Assembly: GCA_002068205.1 (NCBI GenBank)
Contig: MVZB01000116.1
Coordinates: 1-9,765, forward strand
Length of the DNA: 9,765 bases
Source of the DNA: a candidate division BRC1 bacterium ADurb.BinA292
GTDB lineage: Bacteria > Sumerlaeota > Sumerlaeia > MVZB01
Direction: 5' to 3'
Below are positions 7,078 through 9,765 of the stretch, piece after piece. Within the stretch, counting starts at the first letter, position 1. The number at the start of each line of letters is the position of its first letter. The notes beneath the pieces are model-generated. The model ran no database searches. It was not told where the DNA came from and saw only the letters and a program-made list of their open reading frames with translations. Made by a program: the position numbers and the translations under genes.

Positions 7078-8904
7078 ATGGATACACCTCTCCCCCGTCC
7101 CGAATATCCGCGTCCTCAATTCATTCGTCAGCAATGGTTGTGCCTGAATGGCGCCTGGCAGTTCGAAATCGACCCGGGCGACTCCGGCCTCGAGCGCGGC
7201 CTGCTCGAGCGGCCCCTCGCCCGCCAGATCCTCCTCCCATTCTGCCCCGAGTCCCCCCTCTCGGGCATCGGCCACACCGATCATCTGGGCGCCGTCTGGT
7301 ATCGCCGTGAGCTCCGGATTCCCCCCGAATGGGCCGACGCCCGCGTCCTGCTGCATTTCCAGGCGATTGACTACGACGCCACGGTCTGGGTCAACGGCCG
7401 CGAGCTCCGCCGCCACCGGGGCGGCTTTACCCCCATCACCTGCGACCTGACCGGCGTCGCCGCACCGGGCGACCCCGTCACGATCGTCGTCCGCGCCCGC
7501 GACGACCACCGCGCCCTCAAGCCCAAGGGCAAGCAGAGCCATCTCTATCGCAACATGGGCTGCCATTACACCCGCACCACCGGCATCTGGCAGACGGTCT
7601 GGATGGAACCGGTGCACCCCGGTTCGGCGCTCCTCCGTCCGCGCATCACCCCCGACGTGGCCAACGGCTGCTTCCTGCTGGAGCAGCCGATCGACCGGCC
7701 GGCCGCCGGCCTGCGCCTGCGCGCGACGCTCAGCGACGACCAGGGCGTGCTGCTCACCCGCGAGGTGCCGGCCGATCACGATTTCAGCCCGCGCCTGATC
7801 CTGCCGGTCCCCCAACCGCGCCGCCGTCTCTGGTCGCCCGCCGATCCGTTCCTCTATGACCTGCGCCTTGAGCTGCTCGACGCGGCCGGCGCCGTCATCG
7901 ACCAGGCCGCCAGCTACGCCGGGCTGCGCGGCGTGACGCTCGACGGCAACGCGATCCGGATCAATGGCGACGTCGTCTTCCAGCGCCTGGTCCTCGATCA
8001 GGGCTACTACCCCGACGGGATCCTGACCGCCCCTTCCGATGCGGCGCTCGCCCGCGATATCGAGCTGGCCCAGGCCGCCGGGTTCAACGGCGCCCGCCTC
8101 CACCAGAAGGTCTTCGAGGAACGCTTCCTCTATCACGCCGACCGGCTCGGCTATCTGGTGTGGGGCGAATTCCCCGACTGGGGGTGCCACGATGGCCAGC
8201 GCCACGAGGAAAACCAGCGCCCCGACGCCGCCTACATCACCCAATGGCTCGAGGTCCTCGCCCGCGACTACTCCCATCCCGCGATCATCGGCTGGTGCCC
8301 GCTCAACGAAACCGCCGAACCGATCATCGACAAGCTGACCGCCCTCGACGATGTGACCCGCGGCATGTTCCTCGCCGCCAAGGCCATGGACCAGACCCGG
8401 CCGGTCCTGGACGCCTCCGGCTATTCCCACCGCGTCCCCGAGGCGGACGTCTACGACAGCCATGACTACACGCAGGACCCGGCGGAGTTTGCCGAGCGCC
8501 ACGCGCACACCGCCGCGGGCCGGCCGTTCGTCAACGAGCCGGGCGGCCGGCCCGCTTCCATCCCCTGGCGCGGCCAGCCCTGTTTCGTCAGCGAATTCGG
8601 CGGCATCTGGTGGAATCCCGACGCGACACCCGGCGAGCACTCCTGGGGCTACGGCGACGCGCCCCGCACGATCGGGGAGTTCTACGCCCGGTTCCGCGGC
8701 CTCTGCGAGGCCCTGCTCCGCAACCCGGCCCTGTTCGGCTACTGCTACACGCAGTTGACCGACGTTTATCAGGAACAGAACGGGATCTACACCTTCGACC
8801 GCCGCTGCAAGTTCGATCTGGACCGGATCCGCGCGATCCAGCAACTACCGGCCGCCATCGAACAGGCCCACCGCCCGACCAGGCCTGACGATTCTTCATC
8901 TTGA
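7078..8904 (+). CDS. Glycoside hydrolase family 2 enzyme (beta-glycosidase)
   Basis: A 608-residue retaining beta-glycosidase, the same size as E. coli beta-glucuronidase (603 aa) and much shorter than LacZ. Domains: jelly-roll sugar-binding domain (about 10-180), immunoglobulin-like sandwich (about 182-285), TIM barrel (about 286-595). The acid/base is Glu411 in GWCPLNE and the nucleophile Glu506 in FVSEFGG. The Asn-x-Lys motif that marks glucuronidases just before GI(F/Y)T is replaced here by Glu566-Gln567-Asn568, so uronic acid is probably not the sugar recognised. No signal peptide, so it should act in the cytoplasm on imported oligosaccharides. The ATG at 7078 has GAAGG 9 nt upstream; the open frame reaches back to 6718 but that extension is low-complexity and runs through repeats and the stem-loop. 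A good terminator follows. Family and catalytic residues secure, substrate unknown; galactosides would fit the pectate lyase neighbour. Confidence 0.92.
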   Translation: MDTPLPRPEYPRPQFIRQQWLCLNGAWQFEIDPGDSGLERGLLERPLARQILLPFCPESPLSGIGHTDHLGAVWYRRELRIPPEWADARVLLHFQAIDYDATVWVNGRELRRHRGGFTPITCDLTGVAAPGDPVTIVVRARDDHRALKPKGKQSHLYRNMGCHYTRTTGIWQTVWMEPVHPGSALLRPRITPDVANGCFLLEQPIDRPAAGLRLRATLSDDQGVLLTREVPADHDFSPRLILPVPQPRRRLWSPADPFLYDLRLELLDAAGAVIDQAASYAGLRGVTLDGNAIRINGDVVFQRLVLDQGYYPDGILTAPSDAALARDIELAQAAGFNGARLHQKVFEERFLYHADRLGYLVWGEFPDWGCHDGQRHEENQRPDAAYITQWLEVLARDYSHPAIIGWCPLNETAEPIIDKLTALDDVTRGMFLAAKAMDQTRPVLDASGYSHRVPEADVYDSHDYTQDPAEFAERHAHTAAGRPFVNEPGGRPASIPWRGQPCFVSEFGGIWWNPDATPGEHSWGYGDAPRTIGEFYARFRGLCEALLRNPALFGYCYTQLTDVYQEQNGIYTFDRRCKFDLDRIRAIQQLPAAIEQAHRPTRPDDSSS

Positions 8905-8906
8905 GT

Positions 8907-8926
8907 GCCCGCGCCCGCGGGTTTTT
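8907..8926 (+). terminator. Intrinsic terminator after the GH2 gene
   Basis: CCCGC (8908-8912) and GCGGG (8917-8921) form a 5-bp all-GC stem around a GCCC loop, extended by a possible G-U pair, followed directly by TTTTT (8922-8926). It begins 3 nt after the GH2 stop codon and lies between two convergent genes. Confidence 0.7.
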
Positions 8927-8988
8927 GCTGGCCTCTTCGCCGTCTTGGGAAGTTGGTCTCAGGTCTATGCTCCCCGCAATCATGCAAT

Positions 8989-9765
8989 TCAATAGTTCAT
9001 CCAGGTCTTCCGCCCCACGCCAGTATCGTTGTGTTCATCGCGCTGAGGATCAGTCCCGTTTAGAAACTCCTCCAGATTGGTATAGCCATCGCCATCCGCG
9101 TCTTCCGTGCTGTCGCTGAGATCAGCGGCGTTTAGCTGATTTTCCGTTTCCCAATGATCTGGCATCCCATCCAGGTCTGAATCTGGGGGCGGAGCGATGG
9201 CGCCATAAATCGGCCAGCCCCCTGCCTCGTCCTGTGAATCAATAATCTCACCCGTGCCGGCTACGACGTTATTTATGATCCGCTCATCAATCGGGTCGCG
9301 CCGCGGAAGCGTTGCCCCGGCCTCCGCGAGAACCAGATCGCGTGCCTCACCCGGAGCCTGGGTTATCGTGATTGGCATTTCGACTGGCATGGTGAGTTGG
9401 GTATACCGATCCACAAAGGCATTCCAGCCAATATCCAACCCATCAAGCACATTGTCCACTTGATAGATTCTGTAATTATCGGAGGTCGGATGATTGGCGC
9501 CTACCCCGGACTTGAAAATGATATCCACATCATCCGTCGTGGATGGACCAGTCTGAACCCAATTCCCTATATAATTGATATCTGCCCATTCGCGTCGGCC
9601 GCCACCTGCCCCATTCACGTCGCCCCAGTTGTAAATAATATTATTTCGGAAATCGAGGCGAGTACGGTGAGTGGGATCATCCGTGTCGCTGCCAACTCGT
9701 GGATTGCGCGTATCGCCGTGAGCCAGTAGATTATGATGAATGGAGACGTCCCCGCCGTCGGTTCG
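8989..9765 (-). CDS. Pectate lyase (PL1-like), C-terminal part with calcium-binding tail; 5' end outside window
   Basis: The reading frame is open from the right edge to the stop at 8989, giving the last 258 residues; the start, and any signal peptide, lie beyond the window. The fragment begins in the parallel beta-helix: VSIHHNLLAHGDTRNPRV (7-24) holds the R-x-P motif whose Arg20 matches the catalytic arginine of PL1 pectate lyases, and LDFRNNIIYNWGD (36-48) is a typical next coil. A conserved later block, RRDPIDERI (155-163) and IIDSQDEAGGWP (174-185), is familiar from environmental PL1 proteins. The tail has two Asp-rich calcium-binding motifs (DSDLDGMPDHWE at 195-206; DADGDGYTNLEEF at 222-234) like thrombospondin type 3 or dockerin repeats. 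Such lyases cut polygalacturonate by beta-elimination outside the cell. GC content and third-base choice (AAT, ATT, GAT) are visibly lower than in the other five genes, which hints at separate ancestry. Confidence 0.85.
   Translation of the reverse strand, partial: RTDGGDVSIHHNLLAHGDTRNPRVGSDTDDPTHRTRLDFRNNIIYNWGDVNGAGGGRREWADINYIGNWVQTGPSTTDDVDIIFKSGVGANHPTSDNYRIYQVDNVLDGLDIGWNAFVDRYTQLTMPVEMPITITQAPGEARDLVLAEAGATLPRRDPIDERIINNVVAGTGEIIDSQDEAGGWPIYGAIAPPPDSDLDGMPDHWETENQLNAADLSDSTEDADGDGYTNLEEFLNGTDPQRDEHNDTGVGRKTWMNY

Noticed and set aside
7039..8844. Long minus-strand open frame (601 aa) opposite the GH2 gene
   Set aside because: Shadow of a gene with intact catalytic motifs on the plus strand; no domain recognised.

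Overview
The window is GC-rich, densely coded bacterial DNA with six protein genes. The last gene, on the minus strand, runs off the right edge. No rRNA, tRNA, CRISPR array, transposase or phage gene was seen. The mix of a YdeP-type molybdopterin oxidoreductase, a soluble multi-PAS sensor kinase, a GH2 glycosidase and a PL1 pectate lyase with a calcium-binding tail suggests a plant- or algal-polysaccharide degrader, perhaps from the Planctomycetota/Verrucomicrobiota/Kiritimatiellota group. That placement is a guess from gene style, not from a marker gene.

Left part (1-3380, plus strand): a short intergenic region holds a heptamer micro-repeat, an extended -10-like element and a perfect 9-bp inverted repeat. 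It is followed by fdhD and a FdhF/YdeP-family oxidoreductase. The two genes overlap by ATGA and form a small operon: FdhD supplies the sulfur its partner's molybdenum cofactor needs. No electron-transfer subunits are present, so the substrate is unknown.

Middle part (3449-6590, minus strand, convergent with the first operon): a cytosolic histidine kinase (PAS-like, GAF, PAS, PAS, HisKA_3, HATPase) is followed, with an 11-nt overlap, by its likely partner, a NarL/LuxR-type response regulator. A perfect TATAAT lies about 105 nt upstream of the kinase.

Right part (6591-9765): a 487-bp non-coding region separates the kinase from a divergent GH2 glycosidase. It contains two more copies of the heptamer repeat, a promoter-like pair and a 10-bp stem-loop. 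The glycosidase ends in a good intrinsic terminator and converges on a pectate lyase fragment of visibly lower GC. The two enzymes could act in turn on pectic material, outside and then inside the cell.

The most unusual signal is non-coding. Upstream of both plus-strand transcription units the order is the same: G(A/C)CGAG(A/G) heptamer array, promoter-like element, strong hairpin near the predicted transcript start, gene.
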